Positions 32,963 through 42,123 of a DNA stretch of 51,919 nucleotides are shown here, piece after piece. This DNA comes from Rhodobacter sp. Lineage in GTDB: Bacteria; Pseudomonadota; Alphaproteobacteria; Rhodobacterales; Rhodobacteraceae. How positions within the stretch are numbered: position 1 is the first letter of the stretch; the number at the start of each line of letters is the position of its first letter. Made by a program: the position numbers and the translations under genes. The notes below the pieces were generated by a model, which had not been told where the DNA came from, made no database searches, and saw only the letters and a list, made by a program, of their open reading frames with translations. The stretch is taken from positions 1 through 51,919 of the forward strand of contig JADJAB010000024.1 in assembly GCA_016704435.1 (NCBI GenBank), given 5' to 3'.

Positions 32963-34240
32963 TCAGCCCGCGCGGGCGGCGGCGACCGAGGCTTCCAGAA
33001 TGCCCAGGGCTTCGGTGAAATGCGCCTCGGGGATGGTGAGCGGCGCCAGGAAGCGCACCACGTTGCCATAGACGCCGCAGGTCAGCAGGATCATCCCGCG
33101 CTTCTGCGCCTCAAGCCGCACCCGGTTGGTGAAGGCGGCATCGGGTTCCTTGGTCGCGGGGTTGGCGAATTCGGCCGCCACCATGAAGCCGGGGCCGCGG
33201 ATGTCGACGATTTCCGGCGTCGAGGCGCGGATTTCCTCAAGCTTCTGCTTCAGGCGGCTGCCCAGTTCATTGGCGCGGGCACAGAGGTCTTCTTCCTCGA
33301 TCACGTCCAGCACGGCATGGCTGGCGGCGATGCCTAGCGGGTTGCCGGCATAGGTGCCGCCCAGACCGCCGGGGTTGGCGGCATCCATCAGTTCCGCCTT
33401 GCCGGTCACGGCGGCCAGCGGCAGGCCGCCGGCCAGACCCTTGGCCATGGTGGTCAGGTCCGCCGCCACCCCATACGCCTGCATCGCGAAGAGGTTGCCG
33501 GTACGCGCGAAACCGGTCTGCACCTCGTCGGCGATCATCACGATGCCGTGCTTGTCGCACAGCGCGCGGATCGCCTTTACCAGTTCGGTCGGCGCCGGGT
33601 AGAAGCCGCCTTCGCCCTGCACGGGTTCAAAGATGATCGCGGCGACTCGGGCCGGGTCGAGGTCGGCCTTGAACAGTTTTTCGATGCCCGCCATTGCGTC
33701 CTTGGCGGAAATGCCGTGCACATCCATCGGGAAGGGCACATGGAAGACGCCCGGCATCATCGCGCCGAAGCCCTTCTTGTAGGGCTCCACCTTGCCGGTC
33801 AGCGCCATGCCCATGAAGGTCCGGCCGTGGAAACCGCCGCCAAAGGCGATCACGGCATCGCGGCCGGTGGCGATGCGGGCGATCTTGACCGCGTTCTCGC
33901 AGGCCTCGGCGCCGGTGGTGACGAAGATGGTCTTCTTCTGGAAATCGCCCGGAACCAGCGCGTTCAGCCGTTCGGCCAGTCGGATATAGGGCTCGTAGGG
34001 CATGACCTGATGGCAGGTATGGGTGAACTTGGTCATCTGGTGGGCCACGGCGGCCATCACCTTGGGGTGGCAATGACCGGTGTTCACCACCGCGATTCCG
34101 GCGGCAAAGTCGATATAACGGTTGCCCTCGATATCCCAGACCTCGGCGTTCAGCGCGCGGTCGGCGTAGATCTGGGTCTGCATCCCCACGCCGCGGGAAA
34201 TGGCTTCGTCCCGGCGTTTGGCGACATCTGCGTTCTTCAT
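32963..34240 (-). CDS. gabT: 4-aminobutyrate aminotransferase
   Basis: PLP enzyme that moves the amino group of GABA (or 5-aminovalerate) to 2-oxoglutarate. The 425 residues show RNPxxxG-type opening (VGMQTQIYADRALNAEVWD), then the PLP-phosphate site VTTGAEACENAVKIAR near 106-121 and FGGGFHGRTFMGMALTGK near 132-149. The PLP-ring aspartate is in MIADEVQTGFARTG near 238 and the Schiff-base lysine in TMAKGLAGGLPLAAVTG near 268. Start ATG at 34240 with AAAGGAGG upstream, so strong translation. It is alone on the minus strand; no gabD or regulator gene is next to it. Confidence 0.92.
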   Translation of the reverse strand: MKNADVAKRRDEAISRGVGMQTQIYADRALNAEVWDIEGNRYIDFAAGIAVVNTGHCHPKVMAAVAHQMTKFTHTCHQVMPYEPYIRLAERLNALVPGDFQKKTIFVTTGAEACENAVKIARIATGRDAVIAFGGGFHGRTFMGMALTGKVEPYKKGFGAMMPGVFHVPFPMDVHGISAKDAMAGIEKLFKADLDPARVAAIIFEPVQGEGGFYPAPTELVKAIRALCDKHGIVMIADEVQTGFARTGNLFAMQAYGVAADLTTMAKGLAGGLPLAAVTGKAELMDAANPGGLGGTYAGNPLGIAASHAVLDVIEEEDLCARANELGSRLKQKLEEIRASTPEIVDIRGPGFMVAAEFANPATKEPDAAFTNRVRLEAQKRGMILLTCGVYGNVVRFLAPLTIPEAHFTEALGILEASVAAARAG

Positions 34241-34290
34241 GGCAAGCCTCCTTTGCGGGGCACGGGCCGGCCCCCTGCATCTGGTCCTAT

Positions 34291-34320
34291 TTGATCAAGT
34301 TTTGGACCGTTCATCAATCG
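34291..34320. promoter_or_regulatory. AT-rich promoter/operator region of gabT
   Basis: The most AT-rich stretch between gabT and dprA, containing the palindrome TTGATCAA (34291-34298) and, 17 bases later, TCATCAATC. It probably holds the gabT promoter and a regulator site. The binding protein cannot be named. Confidence 0.3.
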
Positions 34321-34447
34321 ACACGATAGCGCCAGATCGCGGCCTTGGATCGGGCCAGCGGATCCTGGCAGGATTTAACGATTTGATTCAGACTTCGTTA
34401 ACCCTGCTCGGGTCAAGGTGCGAGTCGCGGATGAGGCGAGGACGGGC

Positions 34448-35605
34448 ATGGCGGACGATCTCTATTCGAACCCCACACACCCCACACTACCCCGAACCGA
34501 GGAAGATTGCCTTGACCGGCTTCGCCTCATCCGTTCCCGCAGGGTCGGCGCGGTGACCTATCACCGGCTGCTGGCCGAACATGGCAGCGCCCGCGCGGCA
34601 CTGGCGGTGCTGCCCGAAATTGCCCGTATCGCCGGCGTTCAGGGCTATGCCATCTGCCCCGTGGAAGTGGTCCGTGCCGAGATGTCGCAAGCGCGCGCCG
34701 CCGGCGCGGTGCCGCTGTTTCACGGCGCAAACGACTATCCGCAGGCCCTGATGGACCTGCCCGATGCCCCGCCCGCCCTGTGGGCGCAGGGCGACCTCTC
34801 GCTCGTGCAGCGCCCGATGGTGGCGATGGTCGGCGCGCGCAACGCCTCGTCCCTGGGCCTGCGCATGGCGCGACGGCTGGCCGAGGGGCTGGGGCAGGCG
34901 GGGTTCACCGTGGTTTCCGGTCTGGCCCGCGGCATCGATGCGGCGGCGCATGCGGCGGCGCTGGCCAGCGGCACGGTGGCGGTGCAGGCCGGCGGGGTGG
35001 ATGTGATCTACCCCGAGGAAAACGCCCAGCTGGCCGAAGACATCCGCAATCGCGGGCTTCGGCTGTCGGAACAGCCCATGGGCATGGCGCCGCAGACCCG
35101 GCATTTCCCGATGCGCAACCGTCTGATTTCCGGCCTTTCCCGCGCGGTGATCGTGGTGGAAGCCGCCGCCCGCTCCGGCAGCCTGATTACCGCCCGCAAT
35201 GCCGCCGATCAGGGGCGCGAGGTGATGGCGGTGCCCGGCCATCCGTTCGACGCCCGCGCCTCGGGGTGCAACATGCTGCTGCGCGATGGTGCTACGCTGA
35301 TCCGCGGCCCGTCGGATGTGCTGGAGGCGCTGGGCGCGCCCGCCCAATGTTCCGCCGATACGGTGGCCGAGATGGCACTTTGCGACGACCCGCTGCCCGG
35401 CCCGGCGCCGACCGACCGCCCGCTGGCTGAGGCAAGCGCGTTGCACAGCCGCATCCTGGCCCGGCTCGGCCCCAGCCCGCTGGCCGAAGACCAGCTGATC
35501 CGCGATCTGGCGATGCCGCCGGCCAGCCTTGCCGCCGCGCTGCTGACTCTGGAGCTGGACGGCCAGATCCAGCGCCAGCCGGGCGGCCTCCTGAGCCGGG
35601 CCTGA
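34448..35605 (+). CDS. dprA: DNA-processing protein DprA
   Basis: Loads RecA on single-stranded DNA during transformation. The 385-residue protein, started at 34448 (MADDLYSNPTHPTLP), has an N-terminal helical SAM-like part with VGAVTYHRLLAEHGS. The Rossmann domain follows: MVGARNASSLGLRMARRLAEGL, FTVVSGLARGIDAAAHAAAL, VAVQAGGVDVIYPEENAQL, FPMRNRLISGLSRAVIVVEAAARSGSLITAR and DQGREVMAVPGHPFDARASG. A C-terminal winged helix (EDQLIRDLAMPPASLAAALLTLELDGQIQR) is present, as in long DprA forms. It lies 87 bases upstream of topA, a common pairing. An upstream in-frame ATG at 34418 is possible. Confidence 0.94.
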   Translation: MADDLYSNPTHPTLPRTEEDCLDRLRLIRSRRVGAVTYHRLLAEHGSARAALAVLPEIARIAGVQGYAICPVEVVRAEMSQARAAGAVPLFHGANDYPQALMDLPDAPPALWAQGDLSLVQRPMVAMVGARNASSLGLRMARRLAEGLGQAGFTVVSGLARGIDAAAHAAALASGTVAVQAGGVDVIYPEENAQLAEDIRNRGLRLSEQPMGMAPQTRHFPMRNRLISGLSRAVIVVEAAARSGSLITARNAADQGREVMAVPGHPFDARASGCNMLLRDGATLIRGPSDVLEALGAPAQCSADTVAEMALCDDPLPGPAPTDRPLAEASALHSRILARLGPSPLAEDQLIRDLAMPPASLAAALLTLELDGQIQRQPGGLLSRA

Positions 35606-35625
35606 TCGGCCTTTTCCGGCCGCGG

Positions 35626-35655
35626 TTGACAAAGCCCCCCCTTCGCCCGCATCTA
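35626..35655 (+). promoter_or_regulatory. candidate sigma70 promoter of topA
   Basis: TTGACA at 35626-35631 and CATCTA at 35650-35655 are separated by 18 bases, and the topA start is 38 bases further. It lies in the short gap after dprA. Confidence 0.45.
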
Positions 35656-35692
35656 GCCCGGCCTGCCCGCTGTCGGTTCTCAAGGGGTTTCC

Positions 35693-38267
35693 ATGCCAGT
35701 CGTCGTCGTCGAATCCCCCGCCAAGGCCAAGACAATCAACAAGTATCTCGGCCCCGACTTCACCGTTCTCGCGTCCTATGGCCATGTCCGCGACCTGCCC
35801 GCCAAGGATGGATCGGTCGCCCCCGACGACGATTTCGCGATGACATGGGAGGTGGCTCCCGAAAGCCGCAAGCACATCAAGGCGATCACCGAAGCGCTGA
35901 AAACCGACGACACGCTGATCCTGGCCACCGACCCCGACCGTGAAGGCGAGGCGATCAGCTGGCACCTGCGCGAGGCCCTCGCCTCCAGCCTGAAGAAGGG
36001 CAAGAAGGTTGCCCGCGTCACCTTCAACGCCATCACCAAGGATGCGGTGACCAAGGCGATGAAGGAACCGCGCGAGATCGATACGCCCCTGGTCGAGGCC
36101 TACCTTGCCCGCCGCGCGCTGGACTACCTGGTCGGTTTCACCCTGTCGCCGGTGCTGTGGCGCAAGCTACCCGGCGCGCGGTCAGCGGGCCGGGTGCAAT
36201 CGGTCTGCCTGCGCCTGATCGTCGAACGCGAGATGGAGGTAGAGGCCTTCAAGGCCCAGGAATACTGGACCGTAAAGGCCGTCTTCCGCACTCCCAGGGG
36301 GCAGGAGTTCGAGGCCGGGCTGGTCACCCTTGGCAGCAAGAAATTGCAGAAATTCGATATACCTACCGCCGCGGCAGCTGAATTGGCGGTGCAGGCCGCC
36401 ACATCTCGAACATTCACCGTCGCGGGCGTGGACTCCAAACCTGCCACCCGAAACCCGTTCCCGCCCTTCATGACCTCGACCCTGCAGCAAGAGGCCAGCC
36501 GGAAATATGGCATGGGCGCCAAACAGTGCATGAATGCGGCCCAGCGGCTGTATGAGGCCGGCCACATCACCTATATGCGGACCGACGGCATCGACATGGC
36601 CCCCGAAGCCATCGCGGCGACACGGGCCGAGATCGCGGCCCGTTTCGGGGCGCCCTACGTCCCCGAAACCCCGCGCCTCTACAAGAACAAGGCCAAGAAC
36701 GCGCAGGAAGCGCATGAATGCATCCGCCCCACCGAGATGGGCCTTGGCCCAGACAAGATCCGGGTCGAGGACGACCAGCGCCGCCTGTATGAGTTGATCT
36801 GGAAACGCACGATCTCCAGCCAGATGGCCGCCGCCCGGATGGAACGCACCGCCGTCGATCTGGCCAGCCCCGACGGCGAGGTGGCCTTCCGCGCCAATGG
36901 TCAGGTGGTGCTGTTCGACGGTTTCCTCAAGGTCTATGACGAGGGCCGCGACGAAGAGGCCGAGGATGAAGGTCGCCTGCCGCAGGTGATGCAGGGCGAA
37001 AGGACCGAAAAGGGCGCGATCACCCCCGACCAGCATTTCACCCAACCCCCGCCGCGCTATACCGAGGCAACGCTGGTCAAGCGGATGGAGGAACTGGGGA
37101 TCGGGCGGCCCTCGACCTATGCCTCGATCCTGACGACGATCGTCGACCGCGAATACGTGCGCAAGGACAAGAACCGGCTGTTTCCGGAAGACAAGGGGCG
37201 GCTGGTGACGGCGTTCCTGGCCAATTTCTTCCACCGCTACGTGGAGTATGACTTCACCGCCGATCTTGAAGTCGCAGCTTGACGATGTCTCGGCGGGCGA
37301 GCGTGACTACAAGGAAGTGCTGGCCCGGTTCTGGCGCGACTTTTCCGCTGCCGTGGCCGAAACCGCCGATCTGCGGATCGGTGAAGTGCTTGGCAAGATT
37401 GACGATTTCCTGGCACCCCACCTCTACCCGGCCCGCGCCGACGGCGCCGATCCGCGCGTCTGCCCGACATGCGGCAGCGGGCGGCTGCACCTGAAGACGG
37501 CGCGCTCCGGCGGGGCCTTCATCGGCTGCGGCAACTACCCCGAATGCCGCTATACCCGCCCGATCGCGGGTGATGCGGAAAGCGTGGCGTCTGACGGCCG
37601 CATCCTTGGCCGGGACGATCAGGGCAATGAAATCTCCCTGCGTGCCGGCCGCTTCGGCCCCTACGTCCAGCGCGGCGAAGCGACCGAGGCGCAGCCCAAG
37701 CCCGACCGCGCCAGCCTGCCGAAAGGCTGGTCGCCAGATACACTGACGCTGGACCGCGCGCTGGCGCTCCTGTCGTTGCCGCGGCTGATCGGCCCGCATC
37801 CCGAAGACGGCCAGCCGGTCGAGGCGGCGATCGGCCGCTACGGACCCTTCGTCAAGCACGGGCCGGTCTATGCCAATATCGCGGATGTCGAAGAGGTTTT
37901 CACCATCGGCATGAACCGCGCGATGGAGGTGCTGGCGCAAAAAGCCGCGCGGCCCGGTCGCGGCGGCGCCCCGGCTGCCCCGCTGAAATCCCTGGGCGCG
38001 CACCCGGATGGTGGCGATGTGCAGGTGATGCCGGGCCGCTACGGACCCTATGTCAAATGGGAAAAGGTCAACGCCACGCTGCCGAAGGAACTCACGCCCG
38101 AATCAGTCACCCTTGAAGAAGCCCTGGTGCTGATCGTCGACAAGGCCGCAAAGGGTGGCAAGGGCGGGCGCAAGACCGCCGCAAGAAAACCTGCCACGAA
38201 AAAGCCTGCGGCCGGAAAGGCGGCGCCAAAGAAGGCCGTAGCAAGGAAACCCGCAAGGAAAGCCTGA
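35693..38267 (+). CDS. topA: DNA topoisomerase I, with one frameshift
   Basis: Relaxes negative supercoils. The reading starts at 35693 (MPVVVVESPAKAKTINKYLG, TOPRIM) and has the acidic DPDREGEAISWHL near 83-95, RSAGRVQSVCLRLIVERE near 164-181 and the catalytic tyrosine in ITYMRTDGIDM near 293. The frame is broken at about 37271: removing the G after CTTGAA gives FTADLESQLDDVSAGERDYKEVLARFW and the frame then runs to 38267. The C-terminal part has one zinc ribbon (CPTCGSGRLHLKTARSGGAF then CGNYPEC), three RFGPYV or RYGPFV repeats, and a basic Lys/Ala tail of about 35 residues. Total about 857 residues, as usual in this group. Since topA is normally essential and the break is upstream of the conserved end of the core domain, an error in the sequence is more likely than a true mutation. 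Confidence 0.93.
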
Positions 38268-38272
38268 TCCAG

Positions 38273-38336
38273 CTTCATCTTGGCAGAAATACTCTCGGGG
38301 GGAGGCCGCAGGCCGTGGGGGGCGGAAAGCCCCCCC
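38273..38336 (+). repeat. dispersed intergenic repeat with GGGGGGC hairpin
   Basis: Begins CTTCATCTTGGCAGAAATACTC-like 22-base core (38273-38294) and ends in a perfect 7-bp stem, GGGGGGC (38317-38323) and GCCCCCC (38329-38335), with the loop GGAAA. It lies six bases after topA and converges on choV, so it may terminate both. Copies at 19500-19600 and 32183. Confidence 0.6.
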
Positions 38337-38383
38337 GCAGGAAAAGCCACGCGTCAGCGCAATTTCCTTGCCGTGCCTGCGCC

Positions 38384-39409
38384 TCAGCCCCGCGGGTTCA
38401 GGAGCTTGCCCATCACATCGGCGGCCCGGATCATCCCCAGCCGCCTGCCGCCTTCGACCACCGCCAATGCCTCGGCCCCGGATTTCAGCGCCTCCATCAC
38501 CTGCCGGACCGGTGTTTCGGGACCTACTTCGCGCGCCGCCGTCAGGTCGCCCGGTGCCATCACGTCCCGCGCGGTGAGAACCCCCAGCGGGTTCATGTGG
38601 GCCACGAATTCGGCAACATAGTCCGACACGGGATTGGCGATGATCTCGCGCGCGGTGCCGCATTGCACGATCCGGCCGCCTTCCAGAAGTGCTATGCGGT
38701 TGCCGATCTTGAAGGCCTCGTCCAGATCGTGGCTGACGAAGACGATGGTGCGCTTCAGCTTGTCCTGGAGGTCCAGAAGTTCGTCCTGCAGCTTGGCGCG
38801 GATCAGCGGATCGAGCGCGGAGAACGGCTCGTCCATCAGCAGGATCGGCGCGTCCGTCGCGAAGGCGCGGGCAAGGCCGACGCGCTGCTGCATGCCGCCC
38901 GACAGCTCTCCGACCTTGCGCTCGGCCCATTGGCTCAGGTTCACAAGCTCCAACTGCGCATCCACCTTCGGGCGCCGCTCTGCCGCCGTCATCCCCGACA
39001 GTTCCAGCCCCAGGCCCACGTTTTCGCGCACTGTCCGCCAGGGCAGCAGGCCAAACTGCTGAAAAACCATGGCGATCCGGGTGGACCGCAACCGCCGCAA
39101 GGTCGCCGAATCGGCCTTGGTCACCGACACCATGGCATCGCCGTCATGTACCCGCACCTCACCCCGCACCACCGGGTTCAGCGCGTTCACGCCGCGCAAC
39201 AGCGTGGATTTGCCCGACCCCGACAGCCCCATCAGCACCAGGATCTCGCCTTGGGCCACGGTCAGGCTGCAATCATGCACCCCCAGGATCTGCCCGGTCC
39301 GGGTCTGGATCTCGCTGCGCGAAAGCCCTTCATCCATCAAGGGCAACGCCCGTTCCGGGTGATCGCCGAACACGATGGACACCTTGTCGAATTCAACGGC
39401 TGCGGTCAT
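38384..39409 (-). CDS. choV: choline/glycine betaine ABC transporter ATP-binding protein
   Basis: ATPase of an osmoprotectant-type importer. The 341 residues begin MTAAVEFDKVSIVFGD. Walker A is LMGLSGSGKSTLLRGVNAL (about 59-77), the Q-loop IAMVFQQFGLLPWRTVREN, the signature LSGGMQQRVGLARAFATD and Walker B LLMDEPFSALDPLI. The C-terminal extension (about 270-341) has a CBS-like pattern, with PVRQVMEALKSGAEALAVVEGGRRLGMI in segments, which in ProV/OpuA senses ionic strength. Third gene of the choXWV operon, overlapping choW by four bases. Confidence 0.92.
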   Translation of the reverse strand: MTAAVEFDKVSIVFGDHPERALPLMDEGLSRSEIQTRTGQILGVHDCSLTVAQGEILVLMGLSGSGKSTLLRGVNALNPVVRGEVRVHDGDAMVSVTKADSATLRRLRSTRIAMVFQQFGLLPWRTVRENVGLGLELSGMTAAERRPKVDAQLELVNLSQWAERKVGELSGGMQQRVGLARAFATDAPILLMDEPFSALDPLIRAKLQDELLDLQDKLKRTIVFVSHDLDEAFKIGNRIALLEGGRIVQCGTAREIIANPVSDYVAEFVAHMNPLGVLTARDVMAPGDLTAAREVGPETPVRQVMEALKSGAEALAVVEGGRRLGMIRAADVMGKLLNPRG

Positions 39410-40413
39410 CGCGACACCCTCAGCATGCGGTCCAGCAGGATTGCGACAACGACGATGATGAACCCCGATTCAAACCCGAGCGCGGTATTGACGGAGTTCA
39501 GCGCCCGCACCACCGGCACGCCCAGACCGTTCGCGCCGACAAGGGCCGCGATCACCACCATCGACAGCGACAGCATGATGGTCTGGTTCAGGCCGGCCAT
39601 GATCTGCGGAAAGGCATAGGGCAGTTCCACCTTCCACAGCCTTTGGCGCGGCGTGGCGCCAAAGGCGGTTGCGGCCTCCAGCAGTGGGGTCGGGGTTGTC
39701 GAGATGCCAAGATAGGTCAGCCGGATCGGCGCAGGCAGCACGAAGATGACCGTGGCGATCAGGCCCGGCACCATGCCAAGGCCGAAAAATACGATGGCCG
39801 GGATCAGATAGACAAAGGTAGGCAGCGTCTGCATCAGGTCGAGCACAGGCACCATGGCGCGATAGAGCCGGGGCCGGTGCGCGGCGGCGATGCCGATGGG
39901 AACACCAATGCCCATGCAGACCAGACAGGCCGACAGGATCAGTGTCAGGCTTTGCGTGGTTTCCTTCCAATACCCTTGATCGATAATGAACAAAAAGCCG
40001 ATGGCCACCAGGATGCAGACGCGCCAATTGCGTTGCAGCCACCAGGTCAGGGCGACAAAGGCAATGATGACAAAAGCCGGGTGAGGCGTTTGCAGGCACC
40101 ACATCAGCGCGTCGATGACAGCGGTCAGCACATCCGACAGCCCGTCAAAGAATTTCCCGGCGCGCTCATTCACCCATTCGAAGGCCGCTTTGGCATTCTT
40201 GCCCACGGGGAACTTCTCATCGCTCATCCCCAGAATGCGTTGCGGAAGCCAGGTGACGAACCACATGAGGGACGTAAAGAGCCAATAGAGGAAGGCCGGG
40301 ATTGAGGTGATCAACCAGAAAACCGCCGTAAACACCCAAAGCACGGCACTGCCCAGGGCGGCGAAAAAACCTGCGATCCAATCCATTCGGCCAAACTCCT
40401 TGCCCGCGTTCAA
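39406..40413 (-). CDS. choW: choline/glycine betaine ABC transporter permease
   Basis: Inner membrane subunit of the importer, 335 residues. The N-terminal third (residues 10-110) contains two spans and a polar region KFPVGKNAKAAFEWVNERAG as in ProW-type permeases. The core from about 115 has the typical VPIGIAAAHRPRLYRAMVPVLDLMQTLPTFVYLIPAIVFFGLG in segments (about 183-225) and the coupling loop EAATAFGATPRQRLWKVELPYAFPQIMAGLNQTIMLSLSMVVIAA in segments (about 255-300). The EAA motif is complete. Translationally coupled to choV. Confidence 0.92.
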   Translation of the reverse strand: MNAGKEFGRMDWIAGFFAALGSAVLWVFTAVFWLITSIPAFLYWLFTSLMWFVTWLPQRILGMSDEKFPVGKNAKAAFEWVNERAGKFFDGLSDVLTAVIDALMWCLQTPHPAFVIIAFVALTWWLQRNWRVCILVAIGFLFIIDQGYWKETTQSLTLILSACLVCMGIGVPIGIAAAHRPRLYRAMVPVLDLMQTLPTFVYLIPAIVFFGLGMVPGLIATVIFVLPAPIRLTYLGISTTPTPLLEAATAFGATPRQRLWKVELPYAFPQIMAGLNQTIMLSLSMVVIAALVGANGLGVPVVRALNSVNTALGFESGFIIVVVAILLDRMLRVSR

Positions 40414-40461
40414 CCCCGCGTCTCAGAAGGAAGGCCCCGACCTGAGCCGGGGCCTCTGTCC

Positions 40462-41391
40462 TTACTGAAGTGCCGTGGCCACGGCGGCCTTGGCATCGCC
40501 ACCGTCCTTGGTGGTGACACCGTCAAGCCAGGCCTCCCAGGTCGTCGGGTTGGCGGCCAGCCAGGCCTTCGCGGCCTCGGCCGGATCGGCGCCATCGTTC
40601 AGGATGGCGCCCATGATCTCATTCTCCATCGGCAGGGAGAAGGTCAGGTTCTGCAGCAGCTTGCCGGTGTTCGGGCATTCGGCGACATAGCCCGCGCGGG
40701 TGTTGGTGGCCACGATGGCACCGCCCAGATTGGGGCCGAAATAATCATCGCCGCCGGTCAGGTAGGTCATCTTGAAATTGGCGTTCATCGGGTGGGGTTC
40801 CCAGCCGAGGAAGACGATCGGCTTGCCGTCCTTGGTGGCGCGCGCGACCTCGGCCAGCATCCCCTGTTCGGAGGATTCCACCACCTCGAACCCGTCCAGG
40901 CCAAAGGGGCCGTTTTCGACCATGTCGATGATCAGCCGGTTGCCATCATTGCCCGGCTCGATGCCATAGATCTTGCCCTCCAGCGCGTCCTTCTGCGCGG
41001 CGATCGCGCCGAAATCGGTGATGCCCAGGGCAGCACCGGCCTCATTCGTGGCCAGGGTGTATTTCGCGCCTTCCAGGTTCGTCCGCACGGTATCTACCGT
41101 GCCTGCCTCGCGGTAGCTGGCGATGTCGCCCTCCATCGTCGGCATCCAGTTGCCCAGGAAAATGTCGACATCGCCGCCGGCGAGGCCCGCATAGGTGACC
41201 GGGACGGACAGGATCTTGGTCTCGGTCTCGTAGCCCAAGGCCTGCAGCACGACCGAGGTGGCCGCCGTGGTGGCGGTGATGTCGGTCCAGCCGACGTCCG
41301 AGAAGATGATCTTGTCGCAGCCTTCGGCAAAGGCGGACCCGGCCAGCGCAAAGCTGATCGCGGTGGTCAGAAGGGTCGAACGGATTGTCAT
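40462..41391 (-). CDS. choX: choline ABC transporter periplasmic substrate-binding protein
   Basis: Periplasmic receptor of the importer. The 309 residues begin with a signal peptide (TIRSTLLTTAISFALAGSAFA). The mature protein shows the aromatic-box positions of ChoX-like proteins: DVGWTDITATT near 31-41, FLGNWMPTMEG near 79-89 and FLGWEPHPMNANFKM near 193-207. It ends with DGADPAEAAKAWLAANPTTWEAWL, typical for the OpuAC domain. Choline is favoured over glycine betaine because betI and a choline dehydrogenase are divergent neighbours. First gene of the choXWV operon. Confidence 0.92.
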   Translation of the reverse strand: MTIRSTLLTTAISFALAGSAFAEGCDKIIFSDVGWTDITATTAATSVVLQALGYETETKILSVPVTYAGLAGGDVDIFLGNWMPTMEGDIASYREAGTVDTVRTNLEGAKYTLATNEAGAALGITDFGAIAAQKDALEGKIYGIEPGNDGNRLIIDMVENGPFGLDGFEVVESSEQGMLAEVARATKDGKPIVFLGWEPHPMNANFKMTYLTGGDDYFGPNLGGAIVATNTRAGYVAECPNTGKLLQNLTFSLPMENEIMGAILNDGADPAEAAKAWLAANPTTWEAWLDGVTTKDGGDAKAAVATALQ

Positions 41392-41412
41392 GAGTGCTCC
41401 CCGCAGTTTTTG

Positions 41413-41432
41413 TTGATTGACGAGTCAATAAA
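41413..41432. promoter_or_regulatory. BetI-like operator between choX and betI
   Basis: Contains the perfect dyad ATTGAC-GA-GTCAAT (41416-41429) within TTGATTGACGAGTCAATAAA. BetI boxes are TTGATTG-type inverted repeats. Its place in the 87-base divergent gap lets it control both choXWV and betI-betA. Confidence 0.65.
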
Positions 41433-41478
41433 CTTCATGCTTCACCCGGAATGCAACCGATTTGTTGGAACAGGGCAG

Positions 41479-42057
41479 ATGCCGAAGCTTGGAATGGAGC
41501 CTATCCGCAAGGACGCCCTGGTGAAAGCCACGATTGTCGAGATCGGGCGCACCGGATCTCTGGACGTGACGGTCAGCCAGATCGCCAAGCGGGCGGGGAT
41601 GTCATCGGCGCTGGCGCATCATTACTTCGGCTCGAAAGAAGACATGTTCCTGGCCGCGATGCGTCATATCCTGACGCTTTACGGCGCCGAGGTGCGCGGC
41701 GCGCTTGCGGTGGCCGAGGGACCGGAGCGCCGGGTGCGGGCGATCCTGCAGGCGTCGTTCAGCCCCGGCAACTTCCGGCGCGAGGCAGTGGGGGCCTGGC
41801 TGAACTTCTGGGTTCTGGCGCAGACCGTGCCGCAGGCGAAGCGGCTGCTGGCGATCTATCAGGGGCGGCTCCGGTCGAACCTTGCGGCGGCGCTGCGGCC
41901 GCTGGCGGGCGACCGGGCGGCTGGCATCGCGGCGAGCCTGGGCGCGCTGATCGACGGGCTGTATCTGCGCGAAGTCTTGAAGACCGGTGCGCCGGACGGG
42001 GCAGCGGCGGTGACGATGGCGCTTGCCTATCTGGACGCGGCGTTGGCCCGGGAATGA
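41479..42057 (+). CDS. betI: TetR-family transcriptional repressor BetI
   Basis: Choline-responsive repressor of the bet genes. About 192 residues from the ATG at 41479 (MPKLGMEPIRKDALVKATI), the standard BetI opening. The helix-turn-helix is VTVSQIAKRAGMSSALAHHYFGSKEDMFLAAM (in segments, about 29-60). The C-terminal domain has NFRREAVGAWLNFWVLAQTVPQAKRLLAIYQGRLRSNL, where the aromatic choline pocket lies, and ALIDGLYLREVL. Earlier in-frame ATG codons exist but lie in the operator region. Confidence 0.94.
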   Translation: MPKLGMEPIRKDALVKATIVEIGRTGSLDVTVSQIAKRAGMSSALAHHYFGSKEDMFLAAMRHILTLYGAEVRGALAVAEGPERRVRAILQASFSPGNFRREAVGAWLNFWVLAQTVPQAKRLLAIYQGRLRSNLAAALRPLAGDRAAGIAASLGALIDGLYLREVLKTGAPDGAAAVTMALAYLDAALARE

Positions 42058-42123
42058 CGGGGCGATGAAGGATTTGCCGCGTATCCCCCTGATACACAAC
42101 TGAAAAGACTGGGAATATCTGGA

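Noticed and set aside
37260..37275. Programmed ribosomal frameshift in topA
   Set aside because: No slippery heptamer or following structure is evident, topA is not known for this, and other genes in the window show similar one-base errors.
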